Source: a virus. Taken from it: DNA of 35,846 nucleotides. The DNA is taken from IMG/VR virus record IMGVR_UViG_3300032322_002516, positions 1 through 35,846 of that record; one strand, written 5' to 3'. The notes beneath the pieces were generated by a model, which searched no databases, was not told where the DNA came from, and was given only the letters and a program-made list of their open reading frames with translations. The stretch's first letter is position 1. Every line of letters begins with the position of its first letter. A program made the translations under genes and the position numbers. Positions 12,464 to 20,871 of this stretch are shown piece by piece.

Positions 12464-13708
12464 ATGATGATAAACTCTTTTTTGGCAAAAGTGGTCACGG
12501 TCTATATGGGGTATGGTGAATCCATGTCTGAATTTCCTTTACAAAAAGAAAATGGAAAATTAGCAGATGATGTTATAGTTTACAATGAATCGGATTCATT
12601 TGGTGATATTGATACAAGTGCACTTGGTGCTATATTGTTTTATCACGAATCTACTAGTCAAAATGTAAAAGCATATCCTTTTGATAAAAATCAAATGACG
12701 TTTCCAATTGAGGGAGAAACTGTTATAATTTTTAAAATAGAAAACAATCACTATTGGTTACCGTATTCAAGAACTATTTATCCAAATTTTAGAGAACTAT
12801 ATTCTATTTCAAAATTAACAGAAGAAAAAGAAGTAGATGAAATTTCTCCCGAAAAATCAAAAAATTATGGAAGGTTAAAAAAGACAGGAATAACAAACAC
12901 CGCAAATTCAAGTCAAAAAAAACAAACCACACAAAATTATAAAGTAAATACTAAGCCAAAATTTCTAAAACCATACGTAGGAGATACTATCATAACTGGC
13001 CGTACTGGTCAATCAATTAGATTTTCGGAATTTTTCTTAACCGAAGATGGTAAAACATCTTCACCATCAATTTTTATCAGTAATAAAAAAAGTAACGATT
13101 CTGAAAATAAAAAAATAGGAGAATTAATCGAAGAAGATATTAATAAAGATGGCTCTTCGATTTATATTGTTTCTGGAAAGGTTAAAGTTCCTTTCAATTA
13201 CAAGAATGTTTCAAAGGAAAAGATTGCTTTTAAGGATTTTCCAAAAGATGATTCATTTCAAGGAAATCAAGTATACATTAATTCTGATCAAATTATTTTA
13301 TCTGCAAAAAGTAAAGAGTTTATTGTTTTTGGAAAGGGAAACACCGGTATAATAACTGACGCGAACTTTTCAGTTGATGCTAAAAAAGAAGTTTACATTC
13401 ATAACGAAAGTAATATAACTTTACATTCAAAAGGATCAAATCAAATATTTCTTAATTCTGAAAATGGTAAAATTTATTTAGGAAAAAATAAAGGTGAAGG
13501 TAATGCTGGGGCAGACGTACAAAAAATGGTTTTGGGTGGTGAATTGGTATCCGTATTGGAAGAATTAATCAATGCTATAAATCGGCAAGTTTATTTAACA
13601 CCATCAGGTCCAACTGCAACCGGTCCAACGAATGCTCCAACGTTTAATTCGATAAAAAACAAATTAAAGACAATTTTATCTGCTAGAAACTATCTATCTA
13701 AACAATAA
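12464..13708 (+). CDS. gp5/gpV-like central spike protein (414 aa)
   Basis: The first ~110 residues look like the OB-fold of tail spikes (KVVTVYMGYGE ... MTFPIEGETVIIFKIENNHYWLPYSRTIYP). A polar linker follows, then GDTIITGRTGQSIRFSEF (about 172-190). A run of short beta repeats at about 270-345 (VYINSDQIILSAK; VYIHNESNITLHSK; QIFLNSENGKIYLGK) fits the triple-stranded beta-helix needle. The C-terminus (MVLGGELVSVLEELINAI ... TPSGPTATGPT) resembles the ends of gp5/VgrG-type spikes. No lysozyme domain is present, unlike T4 gp5. The neighbouring M15 peptidase may supply that activity. Its stop overlaps the next start. Confidence 0.75.
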   Translation: MMINSFLAKVVTVYMGYGESMSEFPLQKENGKLADDVIVYNESDSFGDIDTSALGAILFYHESTSQNVKAYPFDKNQMTFPIEGETVIIFKIENNHYWLPYSRTIYPNFRELYSISKLTEEKEVDEISPEKSKNYGRLKKTGITNTANSSQKKQTTQNYKVNTKPKFLKPYVGDTIITGRTGQSIRFSEFFLTEDGKTSSPSIFISNKKSNDSENKKIGELIEEDINKDGSSIYIVSGKVKVPFNYKNVSKEKIAFKDFPKDDSFQGNQVYINSDQIILSAKSKEFIVFGKGNTGIITDANFSVDAKKEVYIHNESNITLHSKGSNQIFLNSENGKIYLGKNKGEGNAGADVQKMVLGGELVSVLEELINAINRQVYLTPSGPTATGPTNAPTFNSIKNKLKTILSARNYLSKQ

Positions 13709-14262
13709 TGTCTTGGAATACATTCAAATCTTCACTATTACCATCAATGCAATCGCATTCTTATGGTAGAAATTTTCAAGCATTTGCAAATGCGTTTGTA
13801 TTGGCTTATGATTCTACAATAAGAGCGGGTGGTGAAACAGTTAGTAAAATTCCGATAGCATCTGGAAATACATCCGGTATGAAATCTACATTGATTGGAC
13901 TTCTGCAACAAACTCAATCAAGTAGAAGTCCAAATCTTCTTCAAATAATTGGACCAGCTGTAATAACCTATTGGTCCGGCGCATCTTTACTGCCAATTCC
14001 ACCAATTATACCACCACCCGGAGCCATAGCAAGCGTTGCTACAACTCAAGCGCCCATTATATCTCCGGGAACATGGTCTCCAATTGATGTTCCACCGAAT
14101 AATGATTCAAATGTATTTTTGAATGCATTTATAGCATCAGCAAATATACATTTATCTACAATAAATGGAATGTATTTTGTTATGGCAACATATCCATCTC
14201 CGACAGGTGCCATAGTTGCTCCTGGCGTAGTTCCGTGGACTGGGTATGTAGTTCCCTCCTAA
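13708..14262 (+). CDS. Putative baseplate/spike-associated structural protein (184 aa)
   Basis: Starts on the last base of the spike gene. The N-terminal half is helical (YGRNFQAFANAFVLAYDSTIRAG in parts: FANAFVLAYDSTIR). The middle is Pro/Ile-rich (LLPIPPIIPPPGAIA), and the end is rich in small and aromatic residues. No enzyme motif. Coupling to the spike gene suggests a hub or spike-associated protein. Not recognised as a named family. Confidence 0.6.
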   Translation: MSWNTFKSSLLPSMQSHSYGRNFQAFANAFVLAYDSTIRAGGETVSKIPIASGNTSGMKSTLIGLLQQTQSSRSPNLLQIIGPAVITYWSGASLLPIPPIIPPPGAIASVATTQAPIISPGTWSPIDVPPNNDSNVFLNAFIASANIHLSTINGMYFVMATYPSPTGAIVAPGVVPWTGYVVPS

Positions 14263-14275
14263 ATTTTATCTTTCA

Positions 14276-14284
14276 ATATTTATA
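14276..14284 (+). promoter_or_regulatory. Late-promoter-like motif before the gp25/gp6 baseplate unit
   Basis: ATATTTATA followed by an A-rich stretch, 14 bases before ATG 14299. It would drive the long unit 14299-26214, which has no other clear motif between genes. Confidence 0.6.
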
Positions 14285-14298
14285 AAAAAGAAAAATCT

Positions 14299-14808
14299 AT
14301 GTCTAAATCGGATGTATTAATAACTCTCATTAAAGAGGTTATAAAAAATGAAGTTAAAAAACAAGTAGAAGAAGAAGTAAAGAGATTGGTTAGGCAAACT
14401 GCTTTAAATCCATATGTGGGTGGTGTGATAGAACCAAAAACCAAAAATACTAATTCTGTGTTAAAAAATAAATTCATTGCAAAAGAATCTGTATCGAAGG
14501 TTTCAACTCCAAAACGCACTTTATCTAAAGATCCTATGCTTAACGAAATTCTAAATTCAACTACACCATTTACCGCAGACCAAAGACGTGAAGGTGTTGG
14601 ATTAGCTGGAATGATGGGTGGGTCTGTTTTAGATGCTATTCATCGGAATTCTGAAGATGGTTGGGGAGAGATAAATCTTTCTACAAAGAATATGAGCTAT
14701 GAACCAACACCACAAGTGACGGTTGAAAGCACTGGTAATGAAGCAGTCGATATTGTAGCAAAAGCATTGACTAGAGATTACACTGAGTTAGTTAAAAGAT
14801 TTAAATAA
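14299..14808 (+). CDS. Hypothetical structural protein upstream of gp25 (169 aa)
   Basis: The N-terminus is a basic/acidic amphipathic helix (VLITLIKEVIKNEVKKQVEEEV), probably a coiled coil. A flexible polar middle follows, then GVGLAGMMGGSVLDAI and a helical end (EAVDIVAKALTRDYTELVKRFK in parts: VDIVAKALTRDY). The last base overlaps the gp25 start. First gene in the baseplate wedge unit, so likely a baseplate or chaperone component; not recognised. Confidence 0.65.
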   Translation: MSKSDVLITLIKEVIKNEVKKQVEEEVKRLVRQTALNPYVGGVIEPKTKNTNSVLKNKFIAKESVSKVSTPKRTLSKDPMLNEILNSTTPFTADQRREGVGLAGMMGGSVLDAIHRNSEDGWGEINLSTKNMSYEPTPQVTVESTGNEAVDIVAKALTRDYTELVKRFK

Positions 14809-15245
14809 TGGCAATAGAACTTGGTAGAGTAAGTGTACAAGACCTTTCCGAAAACGATTACAAATCGTTAGGGATATCCATAAACCAAACATCGAATAGC
14901 AATGGTGTTTTTGCTGTGAATTATACTACTTTATCTCAAGTAAAATATAATTTGATTAATCTAATCCTAACAAAAAAAGGTGAACGCGTAATGCAACCCG
15001 AATTTGGATGTGATATATGGGGGATACTTTTTGAACCAATTATTGAGGGGCAAATTGATGCAGAAATAGAAAGAACAGTAACAGAAGCAGTAAACATTTG
15101 GTTACCATATATAAATGTAGACCAAATATTATTTGATTATGATGAAAACGATATTGATAATCATAGAGTAAACCTTGAATTACAATTTTCATTGACATCT
15201 AATCCTGCTATAAGAGATTCAGTAACAATAAACGTAAACGGATAA
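14808..15245 (+). CDS. 25: gp25-like baseplate wedge protein (145 aa)
   Basis: Contains the gpW/gp25 family signature: a helix ending in LTKKGERVMQPEFGCDIWGILFEP (split: LTKKGERVMQ; PEFGCDIWG; ILFEP; EFG at 65-67), followed by an alpha/beta end with NLELQFSL. gp25 is a conserved core wedge protein that links the baseplate to the first sheath ring in contractile systems. It is about 13 residues longer than T4 gp25. Overlaps its upstream neighbour by one base and is followed by gp6, the usual order in contractile tails. Confidence 0.9.
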   Translation: MAIELGRVSVQDLSENDYKSLGISINQTSNSNGVFAVNYTTLSQVKYNLINLILTKKGERVMQPEFGCDIWGILFEPIIEGQIDAEIERTVTEAVNIWLPYINVDQILFDYDENDIDNHRVNLELQFSLTSNPAIRDSVTINVNG

Positions 15246-15250
15246 ATTAA

Positions 15251-17272
15251 ATGGCATTAAAACCAACAAATAAAAATTGGGGTGAAAATAGAACAATAAA
15301 CTATTTGGGAAAAGATTTTGGAAGTTTTAGGCAAAACCTTATTGATTATGCAAAAACTTACTTTCCAAACACTTACTCCGATTTTAACGAGGCATCACCT
15401 GGTATGATGTTTATTGAAATGGCATCCTACATTGGAGATGTACTTTCTTTTTATTTAGATACACAATTAAAGGAATCCATTCTAACATTTGCAACGGAAA
15501 GAAAAAATGTGATGGCACTTGCTCAAACTTTAGGATATAAACCAAAAGTGACAACACCTGCCGCCGTAAACTTAACCGTATATCAATTGGTTCCATCAAT
15601 CGGGGTGGGTGCTAATAACCGACCAGATGATAGATTTTATCTAAAGATAAAAGATGGCATGCAGGTTATTTCAACCTCAAATTCTAACGTAATTTTTCGA
15701 ACGGTTGATGGGCTTGATTTTGGAAATTCAAGTGGGAGAGAAATAGATGTATATGAACGTGATTCAAATGGTGAACCTACATTTTATCTTATAACAAAAA
15801 CAGTTAAAGCTATATCCGCGACCGAAACTGAAACTACAATTACAATACCAAATACAACCGAATATCCTACTGCCACATTATTCGATACCAATATCATTCA
15901 GATAATTTCAGTAGCAGATTCAAATGGAAACAAATACTATGAAGTTCCTTATTTGGCGCAAGAAAGTATTTTTGTAGAAAATGCAAACACTACAAAGTTC
16001 AGTTCTGAATATGCACAATATTCTGGTTCAGTTCCTTATATGTTGGAAATACAAAAAGTTCCACGCAGATTTTCTATTAAAGTAAATACCGATTCTACAA
16101 TGGAAATACAATTCGGTAGTGGCAACACTGCTCTATCGGATGATATAATACTTCCAAATACAAAAAACATAGGATTAGGATTGGCAAATTCAGTTTACCG
16201 ATTAAACGATTCAATTGACCCGTCTAATTTTTTAAAAACAAATACATTTGGTATTGCTCCTGCGGGACAGACACTTACTGTCAAATATCTTACCGGCGGA
16301 GGAATTCAATCGAATGTAAACCAAGGTGATTTGATTACGGTATCAAGAATTGAATACGAAGAAGACCTATTATCTCTTTCTACTATTGATGCGGGAATTT
16401 ATCAAACAGTAAAAAACTCTTTGGCAGTTGAAAATCTTGAATCTGCTACAGGTGGTCGTGGTGCAGAAAGTGTTGAAGAAATACGTCAAAATGCTTTGGC
16501 AATGTTTGGTTCGCAAAATCGTGCAGTGACTAGACAAGATTATTCGATACGAGCGTTGAGTATGCCTGAAAGGTATGGCAGTGTAGCGAAAGTATATGTA
16601 TCCGCAGATGGTGAAATAAACGCAAATGACCCGTCTACAATCCTCTCAAATCCAAGTTCCTTATCGGAGTTTATGAATTTGATAGAATCTCTTAAAGATG
16701 TTCCTAAAGAGGAAATGCAACGACAAGTAAATGAATTTATTTCAAAGAAGAAAGGTTCTACAACTGAATTGAATAATCCCTTTGCAGTTAATCTTTATGT
16801 GCTAGGATATGATGTAAATAAAAAATTAACTACATTAAATTCTGCAGTAAAACAAAATCTTAAAACATACCTTTCCGAATATAGAATGCTTACCGATGGT
16901 GTGAATATAATTGATGGATTTATTGTAAACATCGGAGTTGAGTTTGATATAATAGTTTATTCATCTTATAATAAACGTGAAGTTCTTGCAAATTGTTTGA
17001 CCGAATTGCAAGATTATTTTAATATTGATAATTGGACATTCAATAAACCCATAAACATTTCCGATATAGAATTAACATTAGCAAACGTTGATGGGGTTAT
17101 GAGTGTCCCATCCGTCACTATTAAAAACATTTGTTCGAATGATGGATTATACTCGCCAAATGAGTATAACATTCAGGCGGCAACTATGGGTAAAATAGTA
17201 TATCCATCTTTAGACCCATGCGTATTTGAAGTAAAGTATCCAAATAAAGACATAAAAGGAAAGGTAGTATAA
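15251..17272 (+). CDS. 6: gp6-like baseplate wedge protein (673 aa)
   Basis: The N-terminal block (DFGSFRQNLIDYAKTYFP; SPGMMFIEMASYIGDVLSFYLDTQ; ERKNVMALAQTLGYKPK) is typical of gp6/baseplate-J-like wedge proteins. The middle TGGRGAESVEEIRQNA ... RAVTRQDYSIRALSMPERYG (about 397-440) is the second hallmark of the family. T4 gp6 (660 residues) has similar length. gp6 forms the inner ring of the baseplate and holds wedges together. Directly after gp25 and two bases before the next gene. Confidence 0.92.
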   Translation: MALKPTNKNWGENRTINYLGKDFGSFRQNLIDYAKTYFPNTYSDFNEASPGMMFIEMASYIGDVLSFYLDTQLKESILTFATERKNVMALAQTLGYKPKVTTPAAVNLTVYQLVPSIGVGANNRPDDRFYLKIKDGMQVISTSNSNVIFRTVDGLDFGNSSGREIDVYERDSNGEPTFYLITKTVKAISATETETTITIPNTTEYPTATLFDTNIIQIISVADSNGNKYYEVPYLAQESIFVENANTTKFSSEYAQYSGSVPYMLEIQKVPRRFSIKVNTDSTMEIQFGSGNTALSDDIILPNTKNIGLGLANSVYRLNDSIDPSNFLKTNTFGIAPAGQTLTVKYLTGGGIQSNVNQGDLITVSRIEYEEDLLSLSTIDAGIYQTVKNSLAVENLESATGGRGAESVEEIRQNALAMFGSQNRAVTRQDYSIRALSMPERYGSVAKVYVSADGEINANDPSTILSNPSSLSEFMNLIESLKDVPKEEMQRQVNEFISKKKGSTTELNNPFAVNLYVLGYDVNKKLTTLNSAVKQNLKTYLSEYRMLTDGVNIIDGFIVNIGVEFDIIVYSSYNKREVLANCLTELQDYFNIDNWTFNKPINISDIELTLANVDGVMSVPSVTIKNICSNDGLYSPNEYNIQAATMGKIVYPSLDPCVFEVKYPNKDIKGKVV

Positions 17273-17273
17273 A

Positions 17274-18350
17274 ATGCATAAATTCTTTACAGCATCCTAT
17301 GATGCAAGCGTATATCTACAACAGCCGGAACAAAACAGCGGACTAGATGAAATAATAGAAGTTGGTAAAACATATTATGGTACAACCCGTGATGTGACAC
17401 GAACTCTTATAAAGTTTGAGCTAACTGCTATATCGCAAAGTATTTCGACAAGAGCTATTAGTTCAAGCTTCACATCTTATTTAGTTTTAAGGTCGGCCAA
17501 TTCAGAGGAAATTCCTTTGAACTATACAATATATGCTAACGCCGTATCACAAAGCTGGACAATGGGAACTGGTACTAAATTTGATAATATAACATCAAAT
17601 GGAGTAAGCTGGAAATATCGTGATGGTATAACGGCTTGGATGACTAATACAATAGGTGGTTCTGCGGTTTATGCATCTGGTACGACTGGTTCGGCCAACG
17701 CAGAAGGTGGAACTTGGTACACAGGCTCTGAAGCCAGTCAATCATACTCATATTCATCCGATGATGTTCGTATGGATGTGAGTGGTATAGTAAGATTGTG
17801 GTTAAGTGGTAGTGTTCCAAACGAAGGATTTATTATACATCATAGTCTTCAAAATGAAGAAAATACAACCGATTATGGTTTGCTAAAATGGTTTTCAAAA
17901 GAAACCTCAACCATATACGAACCAAAATTGGAATTTGTTTGGAATGATTTTTCATTTGTAACTGGTTCTCTATCTTCGATGCCGTCTTCCGATTATAAAG
18001 TTGTATTTACAAATCTTAAATCTAAATACGATAAAAATTCAAAAGTAAAAGTAAGATTGAAAGGTAGAGAATTATATCCTGTAAAATCTTTTACTACTAC
18101 TGCGTTTGAATACGACCAAACTAAATATTTACCAACGGCGAGTTACTATCAACTTCAAGATGAAGTGAGTGGTGATGTATTATTTCCGTTCGGAGATTAC
18201 ACCAAAGTAAGTTGCGACCAAAGTGGTAGTTATTTTATTATGGATTTAAATACATTGCCTGAAAAGCGTATTTACCGGCTTAAATTAAAGGTTACGGCAG
18301 ATGGAATTGACAACATTATTGATGACAAGTTTTTATTTGAAATAGTATAA
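17274..18350 (+). CDS. Baseplate/tail structural protein with DNRLRE-like domain (358 aa)
   Basis: Begins HKFFTASYDASVYLQQPEQN, then TRTLIKFEL and VSQSWTMGTG ... VSWKYRDGITAWM ... VSGIVRLWLSG (about 160-185). This order (D-x-Y-L strands, W-x-x-G-T-G, W, then V-x-x-W-L) resembles DNRLRE-type beta-sandwich domains known from secreted carbohydrate-binding proteins. The last ~140 residues are a second beta domain. It is Ser/Thr/Tyr-rich. Its place after gp6 corresponds to where T4 has gp7/gp8, so it is probably a wedge or outer baseplate component. Domain call is by pattern only. Confidence 0.6.
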   Translation: MHKFFTASYDASVYLQQPEQNSGLDEIIEVGKTYYGTTRDVTRTLIKFELTAISQSISTRAISSSFTSYLVLRSANSEEIPLNYTIYANAVSQSWTMGTGTKFDNITSNGVSWKYRDGITAWMTNTIGGSAVYASGTTGSANAEGGTWYTGSEASQSYSYSSDDVRMDVSGIVRLWLSGSVPNEGFIIHHSLQNEENTTDYGLLKWFSKETSTIYEPKLEFVWNDFSFVTGSLSSMPSSDYKVVFTNLKSKYDKNSKVKVRLKGRELYPVKSFTTTAFEYDQTKYLPTASYYQLQDEVSGDVLFPFGDYTKVSCDQSGSYFIMDLNTLPEKRIYRLKLKVTADGIDNIIDDKFLFEIV

Positions 18351-18351
18351 G

Positions 18352-19515
18352 ATGCTAGCTATTGAAGCCATAAAAGAAAAATTAGAAACAGAAAAAAGAG
18401 AAAGATTAGAAGAAATTCTAAAGGTTTCTGGTAGTAATGCTATTTCAAAAACCGAATATAATACAACAATAGTTGATGAAAAAAACGCCGCATCATCATT
18501 AATATTCAAAAACGTATCAAAAGATAAATTTGATAATGATGAGCTTGTAAAGGCGATAGATATAGAAATAACGGAATTAAAACCAAATATTCCGACACAA
18601 ACTACCCCTAAAGTTGATTTAGATTTATATAATGAAGCCGTTGCTCAAATTGAGGATCTGAGAAAGCAGGTGGAATTGTTGCAAAATCAAGTAGTATCAT
18701 TAAATGGTACAATTGCTAATTTGAACGCACAATTGGAATCCATAACAAATGAAAAACTTTCAACAGACCAAATAAACGATGCACTTGTAAATCAATTAGA
18801 TACATTATCAAAAACGGTAGATGATTTTGCAGTACAAATACAAACAGCAGTTCAAAAATCAGTAGAAGAATCTATATTGCGTGCATCTTTACAAGCACAA
18901 AACTCAGGTTTCAAAGCACAAATAGAAGCCCTAATAAAGCAGATTGATTCTCTTAATTCTATTATAGAAGGATTGCAGGCACAATTGGGAGCAGTTCAAC
19001 AACAACAAGCAATTGAGCAAGGAACGCAAGCGCAAGCACTTGCGGCAAAAGGTGAAGTTATAAATGATGTTGTTGTTGCATCATTTGATAGAACACTATC
19101 AACTACAACCGATTACAGAATCTATGCCAAGATTCAAGAAAATAGAAACAACAAAGAGCCTGAAAGTAAATGGATAAATGGTGAATCCATTAAGTTTGTA
19201 AATAACGATAAATTGCCCGTTAAAATAGTTATTGATGTATCATATCCGGAAAACGGAAAGCTACGTTGGTTTGAGCCGGATAATACTAACTTTGAAGTTC
19301 CTCCGAATGGAGATGTAAAAGTATCTTTGAATTTAAGAGGAAGAGCGGCAAATGGATATCAAAGTAAACCTATATTTTTAGGATACGGATCTAGTCAGAA
19401 CTATACAGGTGAATTAAGAGTAAAAGTAATTCGTTCTGATAAAAGTGAAGATACTAAAGCATTCAAAACATTGATGATAAAATCACATCCAAAATCATAC
19501 GCAAGTAACGATTAA
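18352..19515 (+). CDS. Coiled-coil structural protein with C-terminal beta domain (387 aa)
   Basis: Starts one base after the preceding stop. The N-terminal ~90 residues are helical and charged. About residues 95-215 form a long coiled coil (EDLRKQVELLQNQVVSLNG; FKAQIEALIKQIDSLNSIIEG). The remainder is a beta-sandwich-like domain (YRIYAKIQENRNN; VKIVIDVSYPENGKLRWFEP; VKVSLNLRGRAANG). A trimeric or hexameric stalk bearing a beta head would suit an outer-wedge or fibre-attachment protein. No family recognised. Confidence 0.6.
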   Translation: MLAIEAIKEKLETEKRERLEEILKVSGSNAISKTEYNTTIVDEKNAASSLIFKNVSKDKFDNDELVKAIDIEITELKPNIPTQTTPKVDLDLYNEAVAQIEDLRKQVELLQNQVVSLNGTIANLNAQLESITNEKLSTDQINDALVNQLDTLSKTVDDFAVQIQTAVQKSVEESILRASLQAQNSGFKAQIEALIKQIDSLNSIIEGLQAQLGAVQQQQAIEQGTQAQALAAKGEVINDVVVASFDRTLSTTTDYRIYAKIQENRNNKEPESKWINGESIKFVNNDKLPVKIVIDVSYPENGKLRWFEPDNTNFEVPPNGDVKVSLNLRGRAANGYQSKPIFLGYGSSQNYTGELRVKVIRSDKSEDTKAFKTLMIKSHPKSYASND

Positions 19516-19520
19516 TAATT

Positions 19521-20864
19521 ATGGCAATAAATAAATATACAAATATTGAACAAATAAATAGTAGGCTAGAAAATGAGGGGCAGTTCTTAAAACCCGAAGA
19601 CCTATTTATTGTTTCAAAAGATGAATCCGAAATATCAGAGTTTGGAGATTCCAAATATGATGTTATGGAGGTATCGGTTTATGATGTTAATAATAATTTA
19701 CTTCCACAAAAATCGGGAAAAAATGTTGCATACATAAAGGGTGGTGATATTAAAAATTATATCTATAATGTAGTAAACAAAGGTGGGCAGAAGGAATTGG
19801 CGATTGATGCGGAAAAGTTGTTGAATGGATTGGGATTCTCAAATGGAATTTTAAAAGTTAATATAAACTTTGTAAGAAATCGTGTTGGAAACGATAATGA
19901 ATATCAAAAAGTATGGATACAAGAAATTTCCGCAACACGCGAAGAAGTCAGAATCCTACCACTAAAAGTTAAAGATGAGCAACTAACAAAGAAAGTAGTA
20001 GAAGAGTTTAATAGAACGATTGCGCAAGATAAAGATTTTCCACTTGTTAAAAAATGGGTTTTGGATTCATTGGATTCATTTGGCAGAGAGTATCTATCAA
20101 AGATAAATGATACTATGGTTTCAAAATTTGGTAATGATTTTTTTACTACAATAAAAAAAGATTTTGGAATATCATCATTTGATGCGTTTAAAGATAGAAT
20201 TTTTGAAAACTTTAAAACATCGGTAACATATTATCTATCAAACAAATATTACGATATAGAACAATCAAATTTTGGAAGACAATTATCAGTTCCAACATTT
20301 GATGATTCGGAAAGATATGATTTTTCTATGATAAGAATGGAAGTAGAAAAGATATTGTATAAATGCGTTTCATCTCAAATAAAAACACTCAAAAGAAGAA
20401 ATGTAGAATATCAGATACTACCACAAGAATTTTCAGTTGTTCAGCTACAAAAATCAGTTAAAGATAATTTGGCAAGTTTTGAAGTTCCAACGGTAAATGC
20501 TACTGATATATTTAGTCCGAAGTTGGCTCAACTCCGGAGAGAAGAATCATTGGTAATAACTCCATCCCCAACACCAATTGAAAATCCACTTGTTACGATT
20601 AGACAATTGGAGCCGGATATATTACCCGGTGCACCATTCAGACCACAAGAACCACCGATAGTAGAGCCCGATCCAGGTGTATTTCCGATTGATGTTGTAA
20701 CTCCACCTAATTCAGGTACAAGAGATGTAGAACCCCTGCCAGAACCTCCAATACAAACACCAATTGGTGGAGGAGGTGGTGGAAGTGGAACACGATTGGA
20801 AAACCCAATAGATAGTGGATTTAGGTATGGAATAAATAATGATGTATTTCAATTAGAACAATAG
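19521..20864 (+). CDS. Tail/baseplate structural protein with Pro-rich C-terminus (447 aa)
   Basis: An ordered N-terminal part (to about 340) contains beta strands, then helices (VLDSLDSFGREYLSKIND; FDAFKDRIFENFKTSVTYYL). It is followed by about 90 residues rich in Pro, Glu and Gly (TPSPTPIENP; APFRPQEPPIVEPDPG; IQTPIGGGGGGSG). The following protein begins with a similar Gly/Pro-rich stretch, so the two may share an assembly mode or contact. No enzymatic motif. Same unit as gp25 and gp6. Confidence 0.6.
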   Translation: MAINKYTNIEQINSRLENEGQFLKPEDLFIVSKDESEISEFGDSKYDVMEVSVYDVNNNLLPQKSGKNVAYIKGGDIKNYIYNVVNKGGQKELAIDAEKLLNGLGFSNGILKVNINFVRNRVGNDNEYQKVWIQEISATREEVRILPLKVKDEQLTKKVVEEFNRTIAQDKDFPLVKKWVLDSLDSFGREYLSKINDTMVSKFGNDFFTTIKKDFGISSFDAFKDRIFENFKTSVTYYLSNKYYDIEQSNFGRQLSVPTFDDSERYDFSMIRMEVEKILYKCVSSQIKTLKRRNVEYQILPQEFSVVQLQKSVKDNLASFEVPTVNATDIFSPKLAQLRREESLVITPSPTPIENPLVTIRQLEPDILPGAPFRPQEPPIVEPDPGVFPIDVVTPPNSGTRDVEPLPEPPIQTPIGGGGGGSGTRLENPIDSGFRYGINNDVFQLEQ

Positions 20865-20871
20865 ATAATAC

